From assembly GCA_035420085.1 (NCBI GenBank), contig DAOLUH010000004.1, forward strand, positions 62,001-126,000: a stretch of 64,000 nt of DNA. The letters are read 5' to 3'. Source of the stretch: DSWT01 sp035420085. Its GTDB lineage: Bacteria; Chloroflexota; Anaerolineae; B4-G1; SLSP01. Numbering within the stretch: the stretch's first letter is position 1; each line of letters begins with the position of its first letter. Both the position numbers and the translations under genes were made by a program. Shown piece after piece: positions 41,744-50,298 of the stretch. The notes below the pieces were generated by a model. The model was not told the origin of the DNA. It did not search any database and worked only from the letters and a program-made list of their open reading frames with translations.

Positions 41744-43020
41744 GCCGCCGCGTGATCGTCATCGGCGGCGGGGCGGCGGGCTTGATCGCCGCCGGGCGCG
41801 CCGCCGAGGTGGGCGCGGACGTGATCGTGCTGGAAAAGATGCGCGAGGCGGGGAAGAAAATCCTCGTCAGCGGGCAGGAACGCTGCAACATCACCAACAG
41901 CGCGCCGCTGGAGAAGTTCCTCGAACACTACGGGCGCAACGGGCAGTTCCTACGCAACGCCTACCACCGTTTCTTCCGCGATGAGGTACTGGCGCTGCTG
42001 GCGCGCTACGGCGTGGAGACGCAAGAGGAACGCGGCGGGCGCGTCTTCCCGGCCTCCGGGCAGGCCGCCGACGTGCGCGACGCGCTGCTGCGCTATGCCA
42101 CATCGCACGGCGCGGAGGTCCGCTATCGCGCAGAAGCTCAACATATTCTGGTCAGTGATGGCGAAACCATCGGCGTGCAGATGGCAAACGGCGCGCGCCT
42201 ACCAGCGCACGCGGTCATCCTGGCGACGGGCGGGGCCTCGTGGCCCGACACCGGTTCCACGGGCGACGGCTACCGTATGGCGCAGGAGATCGGCCACACC
42301 ATCGTCCCGCTGCGCCCGGCGCTCGTCCCCTTGACCGTCGCCGAGCGCACGCAAGCCAAGGCGCTGCAAGGCGTGAGCCTGCGCAATGTCCGCTGCACCT
42401 TCTATACGCAAAAAGGCGACAGTCCGGCAAAGGCCCTGCGTCTCCCCTACCCCATGCCGCCCACCGGGGAGATGCTTTTTACGCACTTCGGCGTCTCCGG
42501 GCCGCTCATTCTCACCGCGTCGTTAGCCGCGGTGGATGCCCTGCGCGACGGCGCGAAGGTGACGCTCAGCATTGATCTCAAACCGGGAATGACCGAGCAA
42601 GAGGTCCACACACGGCTGCAACGCGAATTCGAGGAAAACGCCCATCGCCTGCTGGCAAATCTGCTGCGCGGTTGGGTTCCCGCCACCCTTGCGGACACAC
42701 TCGCCGGGTTGAGCGGCGTCGCCGCCGACCGGCCCGTCCACACAATCCGCGCCGAGGAGCGCGCGCGCATCGTGGCGCTGCTCAAGGATTTCCGTTGGGA
42801 GATCACCGGCTCGCTGCCGTTGGTTGCGGGGATGGTGACGGCGGGCGGTGTGGCGCTCAAAGAAGTGGATCCGGTGAGCTTCGCGTCGCGCATCGTCAAG
42901 AGTTTATACATCGTCGGCGAGACGTTGGACATTGCGGCGGACACAGGCGGGTTTAACCTGCAGGCGGCGTTCAGCAGCGGGTATCTGGCGGGGGAGAGTG
43001 CGGGGGGAGACCACGGATAA
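41740..43020 (+). CDS. BaiN/HI0933-family FAD oxidoreductase
   Basis: A 426-residue flavoprotein. FAD motif VIVIGGGAAGLIAAGRAAE at the N-terminus, the family mark GKKILVSGQERCNITN, RGGRVFPASGQAADV, ILATGGASWPDTGSTGDGY, and the C-terminal VAGMVTAGGVALKEVDP with LYIVGETLDIAADTGGFNLQ. Members include BaiN bile-acid reductases, but the substrate of most is unknown. Coupled to a cupin gene and followed by a strong terminator. Confidence 0.92.
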   Translation: MSRRVIVIGGGAAGLIAAGRAAEVGADVIVLEKMREAGKKILVSGQERCNITNSAPLEKFLEHYGRNGQFLRNAYHRFFRDEVLALLARYGVETQEERGGRVFPASGQAADVRDALLRYATSHGAEVRYRAEAQHILVSDGETIGVQMANGARLPAHAVILATGGASWPDTGSTGDGYRMAQEIGHTIVPLRPALVPLTVAERTQAKALQGVSLRNVRCTFYTQKGDSPAKALRLPYPMPPTGEMLFTHFGVSGPLILTASLAAVDALRDGAKVTLSIDLKPGMTEQEVHTRLQREFEENAHRLLANLLRGWVPATLADTLAGLSGVAADRPVHTIRAEERARIVALLKDFRWEITGSLPLVAGMVTAGGVALKEVDPVSFASRIVKSLYIVGETLDIAADTGGFNLQAAFSSGYLAGESAGGDHG

Positions 43021-43078
43021 AGAAATAGACGATAGGGAGAGCATGTCTGTTGCGCGGTTCTTCTCATAAATCTGGGGA

Positions 43079-43125
43079 GTGGGAGTTTGGGGGCGGAGCA
43101 GTCCGCCCCCAAACTCCCACTTTGT
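43079..43125 (+). terminator. Strong stem-loop terminator
   Basis: A 19-bp stem starting at 43079 (GTGGGAGTTTGGGGGCGGA) with a 4-base loop and perfect partner to 43120, followed by TTTGT. Confidence 0.93.
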
Positions 43126-43500
43126 CCTCTTCTCTATTCAGAGGATGTTTTGTGTGCACGTAATAATTGTCGAAATATATCAAATACGCAAATTTTACCG
43201 TGTTGTTCTTGACTTTTTTGTTGACACGGGTATCCTTCCCTAATAGACAAACGGTTTAGAAGTGGCACGACCAGAGACCCTTCGCTCCGTCCCGGAAAAA
43301 CATCGGGACTGCGCTCAGGGTAACGGGGTGCAGAAGATAGTGCTGATTTTGCATACATCTCTATATAGAACGTCATTCCGAACGCTTTTTGTGAGGAATC
43401 TTTTACGTGGGTAACGGGATGCTGAGGATTGTGCCAGGTTTAATTGGTTTCTCTATAAGACTTTCGACTTTTGACTTTTCACTATTCCCAGGGGGCAAGC
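43126..43500. other. Gene-free stretch with degenerate dispersed-repeat DNA
   Basis: No convincing coding frame. It has AT-richer DNA than its neighbours and two pieces of the type seen as dispersed repeats in many bacteria: CCTTCGCTCCGTCCCGG...GCGCTCAGGGTAACGG (about 43278-43328) and CGTCATTCCGAACG...GAGGAATCTTTT (about 43371-43406). They may be remnants of one inserted element. I see no ORF of a transposase. Confidence 0.45.
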
Positions 43501-44403
43501 GTGACCGAAAAGCATCCTTACATTGCGATTGAGGGCGTGATTGGCGTGGGGAAGACGACGCTGGCACGGCTCTTGCAGCCGCGCTTCGACGGCGGCACAA
43601 TCCTCGAAGCCTTCGACGAAAACCCGTTCCTATCCGATTTCTACGGCGACCGCGCGCGTTACGCTTTCCAGACGCAGCTCTTCTTCCTGCTCAGCCGCTA
43701 TCGCCAGCAGCAAACGGCGACCGAACGCCTGCGCCACGGCGCGCTGCTCTCCGACTATTTCTTCGGCAAGGACCGGCTCTTCGCCCATCTCAACATCACC
43801 GGCGAGGATGAGCTGGCGATGTACGACCGCCTCTACGACGCTTTATCCGAGAAGGTGACGCCGCCGGACCTGGTGGTCTACCTGCGGGCGGAGATGGAAA
43901 CCTTGATGGCGCGGATTGCGATGCGCGACCGCACCTACGAGCGCCAGATGGAGCGCGGCTACATCGCGGCGCTGCGGCAGGAATACGAGACGCTCTTCGC
44001 CCACTACGACGCCACACCGCTCCTGGTCATTGATTCGGACGAGATTGACTTCGTGCGGCGGGCCGACGATCTGGACGACATCGAGAACCGCATCCGCGCG
44101 GCGTTGGCCGGGGTGCGCCAGCCGACCCTGCCGGACATCGTCACCGCGCTGCCGCCGCGCCCCGCGTGGACGCTTATCTCGGCCCCCACCCCAGAGCCAC
44201 GGACGCAGGCCAACTGGCAGGCATTGGGGGATTTTCTGGCGCTGGCAGAGGCGGTAGGGCGCATCGGCGGGGCGCTCTCGCAGCAGCCGCCCATCGGCCC
44301 GGAAGGCGCGCCGGAATCCATCCAGGCGGCGCTCCGCGACGCCGCGCGCGCGCTCCAGGCGCTATCACAACGGACAGACGTCAATCTCAACGAGGAAGGG
44401 TGA
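43501..44403 (+). CDS. Deoxynucleoside kinase with C-terminal extension
   Basis: Phosphorylates deoxynucleosides in salvage. 300 residues. P-loop EGVIGVGKTTLA near residue 10-21 and lid Arg cluster RDRTYERQM near 142. The DR(S/T) motif of dGK/dCK enzymes is replaced by SDYFFGKDRLFAHL, as in a distinct bacterial subgroup. The last 95 residues (from about 205) extend beyond the kinase fold, with no motif I recognise. GTG 43501 start after GGGGG. It is followed 7 bases later by a second kinase of the same family. Confidence 0.9.
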   Translation: MTEKHPYIAIEGVIGVGKTTLARLLQPRFDGGTILEAFDENPFLSDFYGDRARYAFQTQLFFLLSRYRQQQTATERLRHGALLSDYFFGKDRLFAHLNITGEDELAMYDRLYDALSEKVTPPDLVVYLRAEMETLMARIAMRDRTYERQMERGYIAALRQEYETLFAHYDATPLLVIDSDEIDFVRRADDLDDIENRIRAALAGVRQPTLPDIVTALPPRPAWTLISAPTPEPRTQANWQALGDFLALAEAVGRIGGALSQQPPIGPEGAPESIQAALRDAARALQALSQRTDVNLNEEG

Positions 44404-44410
44404 AAACAGG

Positions 44411-45049
44411 ATGACAAAACACTTTATCGGCATTGCCGGCAACATTGGCGTCGGAAAATCAACCCTCACCTCCTTGCTCAGTGAACATCTGGGATGGGAA
44501 CCGTTCCTGGAAGGAGTCAACGACAACCCCTACCTGGCCGATTTCTACAGCGACATGTCGCGGTGGAGCTTTCACTCGCAGGTATTCTTTCTGGCGCGCC
44601 GGCTGCGCCATCACCGGCAACTGCTGGACCGCCCCAACTCGGTCATCCAGGATCGCACCGTCTACGAGGACGCTGAAATTTTTGCCCGCAACCTGTACGA
44701 CCAGGGATCTATGGAGGCGCGCGACTACAGCACTTACTGCGATCTCTATCAGGCTGTGACCTCCATTCTGCCTCCGCCGAACCTCGTGCTGTACCTGCGG
44801 GCTTCTGTACCCACCCTGGTCAAGCGCATCCAGCAGCGTGGCCGCACTTACGAGCGCCAGATTTCGGCGGATTATCTGGAAAAATTGAATCTGCTCTACG
44901 AGGATTGGTTCGAGCATTTCTCCCTGTGTCCTATCCTGACGATCCCGGCAGACCGGCTGGATTTTGTCGCCAACGGGGATCACCTCGATTTGATCATCAC
45001 ACGCATCCTGGAACGACTCCAGGGGAAGGAAGTGGTGAACTTTGACTGA
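44411..45049 (+). CDS. Deoxyadenosine/deoxyguanosine-type kinase
   Basis: A 212-residue deoxynucleoside kinase of the classic type: P-loop AGNIGVGKST, WSFHSQVFFLARRL, DRTVYEDAEIFARNL (the DRT motif and acidic residue), and the lid RIQQRGRTYERQ. Length matches the family. The two adjacent, diverged kinases resemble the heterodimeric dAK/dGK of lactobacilli in arrangement; whether they pair here is inference. Overlaps the histidine kinase gene by 8 bases. Confidence 0.93.
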   Translation: MTKHFIGIAGNIGVGKSTLTSLLSEHLGWEPFLEGVNDNPYLADFYSDMSRWSFHSQVFFLARRLRHHRQLLDRPNSVIQDRTVYEDAEIFARNLYDQGSMEARDYSTYCDLYQAVTSILPPPNLVLYLRASVPTLVKRIQQRGRTYERQISADYLEKLNLLYEDWFEHFSLCPILTIPADRLDFVANGDHLDLIITRILERLQGKEVVNFD

Positions 45050-46646
45050 ACACACGAGCAGTGCAACCGGTTCCTTTCTGTACCAGGCGGCCCTCACCAT
45101 CAGTGCGAAGTTGGATACGGATGAGGTTCTCCAACAACTGATGATCCTCACCCACCAGCACTTCCAGCCCGACGCGGCCTCCGTCGCCCTCGTTATGCGC
45201 GACGGTTCGCTCGTCTTTCGCGCCGCCTCCGGTAAAAGCGCGCAGCACATCGTCGGTATGGAAATGGCGAAAGGCGCTGGCATCGTCGGTTGGGTGGCCG
45301 AGCACGGGCAGCAGTTGTGGGTCGCCAATGCCTACCAGGATCAGCGGTTCTACCGCGAGGCCGACGCAGAAACGGGATTCCAGACCACTGCCATCTTAGC
45401 CGTCCCGGTGAAAGTCGGCGATCAGACAGTAGCCGTCGTGGAGATGATCAATCCCAATCCCCTGACCGATTTGCAAGAAGCCCAGGAGATCATGACGGCG
45501 CTGGCCTCCCTGGCCGCGCCGGCCATTCAAAACGCGCGACTCTTTGAGCAGGTCCGCCGTGCGGAAGCACGTTACCAGGCCCTCTTCGAGCAAAACCTCG
45601 ATCCCATCATCATCCTCGATCCACAGGGACATTTCCTCGAAGTGAACCGCGCCGCGCAAGAGCTGCTCCCCATATCAGCCGCCGCCGACCACGCCGACGA
45701 CGACGCCCAAACCGCTGATCTGGCCCAATTGGCCCTCACTGCCGCGCAATACGACACGCTCAAGGCGCGAGTAGCCACCGAAAGCATCGTGACATGGGAA
45801 ATTAAAACCAGCACGTCGAAAGCGGAAGAACGTATCCTGGACGTGTACTTGTCGTATTTGCCGCACTACCTGCCCAACGGGGCGTATCAATGGCTGGCTC
45901 ACGATATCACCGACCGGGTTGAGCTGGACGAGATGCGCGAACAACTCTCGCACATGATCGTCCACGACTTGCGCGTGCCGCTCAGCAACATCACCAACAC
46001 GCTGGAACTGCTGATGACGGCGTGGCGTGAAAAAGACGTCACCATCCCTATGGAACAAGTGTTGGAGATCGGGTTGCGCAGCGCGCAGCGGATGGAGCGC
46101 CTCATCAGCAACATATTGGACGCCCGGCGACTCACTACCACCCACAAAACACTCACCGTATCTACTATCCGTATACCCGATTTGATCGCCGACGTGGTTG
46201 AGACCATCCAGCCGAACATCAGGCGACGCCGGCACACGCTCATCCAACGCCTCCAGGATACGCTGCCGACTATGCAAGGCGATGTAGATTTATTGCGGCG
46301 GGTGCTGCTCAATTTACTGGACAACGCGGCAAAGTATACACCGGATGGCGGCGCGATCACCCTCGCGGTCCGCGCCGACGCCCATGATTTCCATTTCGCC
46401 GTCAGCGATACCGGTCCAGGGATTCCGCCGGAGGATCGTGTGCACCTCTTTGAGATGTTCTACCGCGCGCGTGGTCAGCAGCAGCGCGGCGCCGGCATCG
46501 GCCTGGCCTTCTGCAAGTTAGCAATCGAAGCCCACGGCGGACACATCGGCGTGCAGAGTGAGATCAACAAGGGATCGGTCTTTGCCTTTACCATTCCGCG
46601 CCACCTCCCTGAAAACGCCATTTACCATGCTGAGGAGGACGCGTGA
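45042..46646 (+). CDS. GAF-PAS soluble sensor histidine kinase
   Basis: A 534-residue kinase with no TM segment: GAF domain (about 10-165), PAS domain (YQALFEQNLDPIIILDPQG, about 180-295), HisKA helix with SHMIVHDLRVPLSN (phospho-His about 304), N box NLLDNAAKYTPDG, G1 DTGPGIP and G2 GAGIGLAFCKLA. TTG 45042 start, inside the previous gene's end; no ATG is near. No response regulator is next to it. Its place in a nucleoside-kinase operon is unusual. Confidence 0.92.
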   Translation: MTEHTSSATGSFLYQAALTISAKLDTDEVLQQLMILTHQHFQPDAASVALVMRDGSLVFRAASGKSAQHIVGMEMAKGAGIVGWVAEHGQQLWVANAYQDQRFYREADAETGFQTTAILAVPVKVGDQTVAVVEMINPNPLTDLQEAQEIMTALASLAAPAIQNARLFEQVRRAEARYQALFEQNLDPIIILDPQGHFLEVNRAAQELLPISAAADHADDDAQTADLAQLALTAAQYDTLKARVATESIVTWEIKTSTSKAEERILDVYLSYLPHYLPNGAYQWLAHDITDRVELDEMREQLSHMIVHDLRVPLSNITNTLELLMTAWREKDVTIPMEQVLEIGLRSAQRMERLISNILDARRLTTTHKTLTVSTIRIPDLIADVVETIQPNIRRRRHTLIQRLQDTLPTMQGDVDLLRRVLLNLLDNAAKYTPDGGAITLAVRADAHDFHFAVSDTGPGIPPEDRVHLFEMFYRARGQQQRGAGIGLAFCKLAIEAHGGHIGVQSEINKGSVFAFTIPRHLPENAIYHAEEDA

Positions 46647-47854
46647 CGCGACGCCTGTACTACGACGATTCCACGCTGCGCACATTCCAGGCGCGCATCG
46701 TCGCGCGACGCGATACGGAACGTGGGCCAGCCGTGCAACTGGATCAAACCGCGTTCTACCCCACGTCTGGCGGACAGCCGCACGACACGGGACACATCGC
46801 TGGCATCCCGGTGGTGGATGTGTGGGACGAAGAGGATGGCGCGATATGGCACCTGCTTCCGGTCGCGCTCCCGCAGGCTATCGCTCCAGGCGATAGCGTC
46901 AGCGGCGTCATCCACTGGCCGCGGCGCTTCGATCACATGCAGCAGCACACGGGCCAGCACCTGCTCTCTGCCGCCTTCGTCGCCGTGGCGCAGGCGCAGA
47001 CGGTGAGCTTTCACCTGGGAACGGATGCCAGCACCATTGATCTCGACTGCCCACAACTCACCTGGGACCTCGCTTTCCAGGTTGAAGATGAGGTGAACCG
47101 CGTCGTCTGGGAAAATCGCCCGGTCACCATCCACACCGTCACCCGCGATACCCTGCGCGACATTCCCCTGCGCAAACCGCCGCAGGTGACGGGCGACATT
47201 CGCGTGATCTGGGTGGCGGGATACGACGCTTCGGCCTGCGGTGGAACGCACGTCCAGGCGACAGGCGAGATCGGGCTGATCAAGATCGCCGGGATCGAAC
47301 GCTACAAAGGCGGTTCGCGCGTCACCTTCCGGTGTGGAGAGCGGGCGCTGCGCGATTACCGCCGCGCATTACACACCCTGCGCGAAGCCGGCAACGCGCT
47401 CAGCATGAGCCAGGATGAAGTCCCGCAGGCCGTCGTCCGGCTGCAAGACGAGCTACAAACGGCCCGCCGCGCGCTGAACAAAGCGCAGAGCCAATTGCTC
47501 GAATTGGAGGCCGATCGCTTATGGGCAGAGACGCCGGAAGTGGATGGCGCCCGGCGCATCGTCGCCCACTGGAATGAGCGCACCTTTGCCGACGCGCGCG
47601 TCATCGCCAACCGGCTGCGTGAGCGTCCCCGCACTGTGCTCCTGTTAGCCGTCACCGAGGAGAAAGGCGTGCGATTGGTCGTCGCCCGTAGCGATGATCT
47701 GCCGCACTACGATGCCGGGGCGCTGCTGCGGGACGTGACCGGCGTACTCGGTGGGCGCGGCGGCGGCTCCCCATCCATCGCCCAAGGCGCCGCCGACCCA
47801 CATCCGCATGCGACAATCGTGGAAGCGCTGTGCAACGCGATACGTAATGCGTAA
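46643..47854 (+). CDS. Alanyl-tRNA editing protein, AlaX type with DHHA1 domain
   Basis: Hydrolyses mischarged Ser-tRNA(Ala) in trans. 403 residues: N-terminal barrel with FYPTSGGQPHDTG, the zinc site HMQQHTGQHLL (HxxxH) and CGGTHV (Cys, His), a coiled coil (about 250-300), then a DHHA1-like end (GVLGGRGGGSPSIAQGAA). GTG 46643 overlaps the kinase stop. The stop TAA falls in a heptamer array. Confidence 0.93.
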   Translation: MTRRLYYDDSTLRTFQARIVARRDTERGPAVQLDQTAFYPTSGGQPHDTGHIAGIPVVDVWDEEDGAIWHLLPVALPQAIAPGDSVSGVIHWPRRFDHMQQHTGQHLLSAAFVAVAQAQTVSFHLGTDASTIDLDCPQLTWDLAFQVEDEVNRVVWENRPVTIHTVTRDTLRDIPLRKPPQVTGDIRVIWVAGYDASACGGTHVQATGEIGLIKIAGIERYKGGSRVTFRCGERALRDYRRALHTLREAGNALSMSQDEVPQAVVRLQDELQTARRALNKAQSQLLELEADRLWAETPEVDGARRIVAHWNERTFADARVIANRLRERPRTVLLLAVTEEKGVRLVVARSDDLPHYDAGALLRDVTGVLGGRGGGSPSIAQGAADPHPHATIVEALCNAIRNA

Positions 47855-47914
47855 AACGTAAAACGTAATATGTAATTAACTTACGTTTCAGCCTTTACGT
47901 TTTACGTTTTACGT
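47842..47914. repeat. Heptamer hairpin after the alaX-type gene
   Basis: ACGTAAT, GCGTAAA, ACGTAAA, ACGTAAT, ATGTAAT (47842-47876) and inverse units TTTACGT x3 (47894-47914). The stop codon of the upstream gene is in the second unit. Confidence 0.93.
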
Positions 47915-47941
47915 TCTATTCTCAACTGATTGGAGGTAGAT

Positions 47942-48799
47942 ATGCAAGAAATCGCCCCCGGTATCTTCGTGGAATCCAGGTATCCGCCGTACAACGTCGG
48001 ATTGATCGTCACGGATAACGGCGCGATTGCTGTGGATATTCCGCCGCGACCAAGCCACGCCTGGGCCTGGCAGGAGCAAATCAAACAGGTCACAGAGAAA
48101 CTACGCTACGCCGTGATCACCGACGCGACGCTGGAAAAGCAAGTCGCGGCGTCGCTGTGGAACATTCCCCTCATCGCAACGACTGCCACGCTGCGCGCCA
48201 TCACGGCCTACGACGAGCGCGAATGGCGCGATATGCTGCAAATCTTCATCACGCAGCACCCCGAAGAAGCCGAGGAGCTGGGTAGAATTCGACCGCACCC
48301 TCCCACCTTTGCCTTCGACGCACGGCTCCTTTTGCATGACCGGACGCCGCCCGTGGAACTGGAAGTCATCGCTGGAGCTGCGCCCGGCAGTCTGTGGATC
48401 ACGCTCCCCGAATATGGTTTGCTCTTTGCCGGCGACACCATCACCGTGGACGAACCGCCGCCGCTGGACAACACGCGAGACTCCAAAGGCTGGCTGAACA
48501 CGCTGAGTAGCCTGGCCCGCCGCACCACCATCCACCAGATCGTACCGGGACGCGGCAAAGCGCCCATCCAGCACGCCGACATCGAACCGCTGCGCGAGTT
48601 CCTCCGCGTGATGCGCCGCACGGCGCGCACCCTGGCGAACAGCAACAGCGTCCGTCTTGCCCAATGCGCGCAGGATTTGGGGCAAGCTTTCTACAATGCC
48701 AAAGGCCAACGCGCCGTCAAACGCATCAAAGCAGGATTGGAACACCTCGTCGCGGAGATTCAGCAGGGAAAAACCACAGACGAGGAGAATGGAGAGTAG
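47942..48799 (+). CDS. Metallo-beta-lactamase-fold protein lacking metal ligands
   Basis: A 285-residue MBL-fold protein. Strand pattern and turn positions match the family (GLIVTDNGAIAVDIP, then LWITLPEYGLLFAGDTITVD). Where the HxHxDH motif belongs it reads TDATLEKQ, and the late IVPGHG reads IVPGRG. Only the GD of FAGD remains. It is probably not a metal hydrolase. A Lys/Arg-rich C-terminal helix follows. ATG 47942 after GGAGG. Confidence 0.82.
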   Translation: MQEIAPGIFVESRYPPYNVGLIVTDNGAIAVDIPPRPSHAWAWQEQIKQVTEKLRYAVITDATLEKQVAASLWNIPLIATTATLRAITAYDEREWRDMLQIFITQHPEEAEELGRIRPHPPTFAFDARLLLHDRTPPVELEVIAGAAPGSLWITLPEYGLLFAGDTITVDEPPPLDNTRDSKGWLNTLSSLARRTTIHQIVPGRGKAPIQHADIEPLREFLRVMRRTARTLANSNSVRLAQCAQDLGQAFYNAKGQRAVKRIKAGLEHLVAEIQQGKTTDEENGE

Positions 48800-48883
48800 G
48801 GGGGAGAGGGAGTAGGGGTGTAGGGGTGTGGGGGAGTGGAGGAGTGGACAATCACCCCCTCACTCCCCCACCCCTTCACCCCC

Positions 48884-49354
48884 TCACCCAATCCCCAGGT
48901 ATTCGGCCAGGTGACGCAGGGCGGCGTAGGCGGCGAACTCATTGTTGGCAGCGCGGTCGCCGGTGAAGAGGTGACGCCATGCCCAACGTTCAGTCGGCGT
49001 CGCCAGACCGAGGTAGTACAACCCCACCGGCTTTGACGCGGTTGCGCCCGTCGGCCCGGCAATGCCAGTGACGCTGACCGCCACCTCCACCCCCAGCGCG
49101 CGGCACGCCCCCGCCGCCATCTCCAGCGCGGTGACCGCACTGACCGCGCCCCAGCGAGCCAGGGTTTCCTCGCGCACCCCCAGCAACCGCAGCTTGATCG
49201 CGTTATCGTAGGCGATGATGCCGCCCCAGAAGTACCGCGAGCTACCCGCTACCTGCGTCAGCATGTGGCCGATGAGGCCGCCGGTGGCGGATTCTGCCAC
49301 AGCCACGCGCCAGTTCCGTGTCATCAGGCGTTCACCAACATATTCTGCCAGCAT
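48884..49354 (-). CDS. CinA C-terminal-type nicotinamide-nucleotide amidase
   Basis: Deamidates NMN to NaMN in pyridine nucleotide recycling. 156 residues with the signatures RVAVAESATGGLIGHMLT, GGIIAYDNAIK and VAVSVTGIAGPTGAT. Only the C-terminal CinA unit (PncC) is present. ATG 49354 after AGGAG; an upstream ATG at 49411 lacks a site. Convergent with the MBL gene; the DNA between (48800-48883) is G-rich, with a near-inverted GTAGGGG/CCCCTCAC arrangement. Confidence 0.92.
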   Translation of the reverse strand: MLAEYVGERLMTRNWRVAVAESATGGLIGHMLTQVAGSSRYFWGGIIAYDNAIKLRLLGVREETLARWGAVSAVTALEMAAGACRALGVEVAVSVTGIAGPTGATASKPVGLYYLGLATPTERWAWRHLFTGDRAANNEFAAYAALRHLAEYLGIG

Positions 49355-49547
49355 GGTCACTCCTCTAACATTGTCTCTCACGCGAAAACGATTTATCCCA
49401 GATTGTAGCACCAGCTGGAGCAGGGAGCAACCTCTGGGAAACAGGTCGGCACAGCAACGGTGTTATAGCGCGTGCGTAGAGTCATGCTACAATAGTGAAA
49501 GAACTCAGTCAGCCTGACTTTCACACGACTTTGCCAGGGAGTACACA

Positions 49548-49634
49548 ATGTCCAAACATATAACCTGCCTGTACAGCCACACAGAAATCTGCCAGGCGTT
49601 CTGTGCGGAATTTGAAGGGGGTACGGCGCATTGA
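49548..49634 (+). CDS. Small leader ORF of 28 codons with four Cys
   Basis: ATG 49548 follows AGGGAG by 7 bases and the frame reads MSKHITCLYSHTEICQAFCA and on to TGA 49634. The stop overlaps the TTG start of the next gene (TTGA), the pattern of translational coupling. It has three Cys in its middle and no homolog that I know. A TACAAT box lies at 49488-49493. It could be a regulatory leader peptide or just a chance frame. Confidence 0.45.
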   Translation: MSKHITCLYSHTEICQAFCAEFEGGTAH

Positions 49635-50206
49635 AACGCTGGCTATCATCGGCCTGGGCCAGGCTACTGCCCTCCAGCGGCGACGCGCTGCACCGGAGGC
49701 AGGCCGGGCTGGTCATTGCAACGTGTCTGGGACTCGCGGCGGCCATCCTGTTGTTGATCCTCGTTTGGCTCAGCAGCGGCGATTTGCAGTGGGAGACTAC
49801 CGTTGCAGGCGGTATTTTTTGTCTCATCCTGGCGAGCATCGCCGCACTGGCGCGTAAGGGGCGGGGGATCACGTCCGTCTGGCTACTGGCGGGTTTGCTG
49901 GCCGTCCTCATCACGCTGGACGCGGGCAGTTACGGACTGGGGTCGCCAGCCGCCGCCGGATTCGTCATCCCCATCGTCCTGACCGCGTGCGGAGTGGGAT
50001 TATGGGCCGGGATCGGTGTGGCGTGTTATGCCGCCGCTGCCGTGTGGATCATCGCCGTTGCCGGGCAAGCCGGGTGGTACATCCCCTACGGCCCGTTCGA
50101 CATCTCCCACCTCACCTTCAATGCACCCGCTTACACTGTCATCTTCCTCCTCGTAGCCCTTATCGTCGGTCTGTGGGAGTGCAACCGCACCCCAGATCAG
50201 TGCTGA
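49631..50206 (+). CDS. Membrane protein resembling the sensor part of a kinase
   Basis: A 191-residue protein with about six hydrophobic spans and short loops; the last reads VIFLLVALIVGLWE. Similar six-span modules form the N-termini of Chloroflexota histidine kinases and cyclases, but here the frame stops right after the last span with ECNRTPDQC. No transmitter follows. It may be a truncated sensor or a stand-alone membrane protein. Start TTG 49631 after AAGGGGG. Confidence 0.6.
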   Translation: MKRWLSSAWARLLPSSGDALHRRQAGLVIATCLGLAAAILLLILVWLSSGDLQWETTVAGGIFCLILASIAALARKGRGITSVWLLAGLLAVLITLDAGSYGLGSPAAAGFVIPIVLTACGVGLWAGIGVACYAAAAVWIIAVAGQAGWYIPYGPFDISHLTFNAPAYTVIFLLVALIVGLWECNRTPDQC

Positions 50207-50298
50207 TTTATCGAAGCGCAAGAGGTAAACTGACAGTTTGCCATAAACTTGTAACTTTCAACATGTGCGACCTGTGAGCATTTGCAGAGGGGGAACAT

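Noticed and set aside
43134..43376. 80-codon minus-strand frame in the gene-free stretch
   Set aside because: No ribosome site, no motif, and it overlaps repeat-like DNA.
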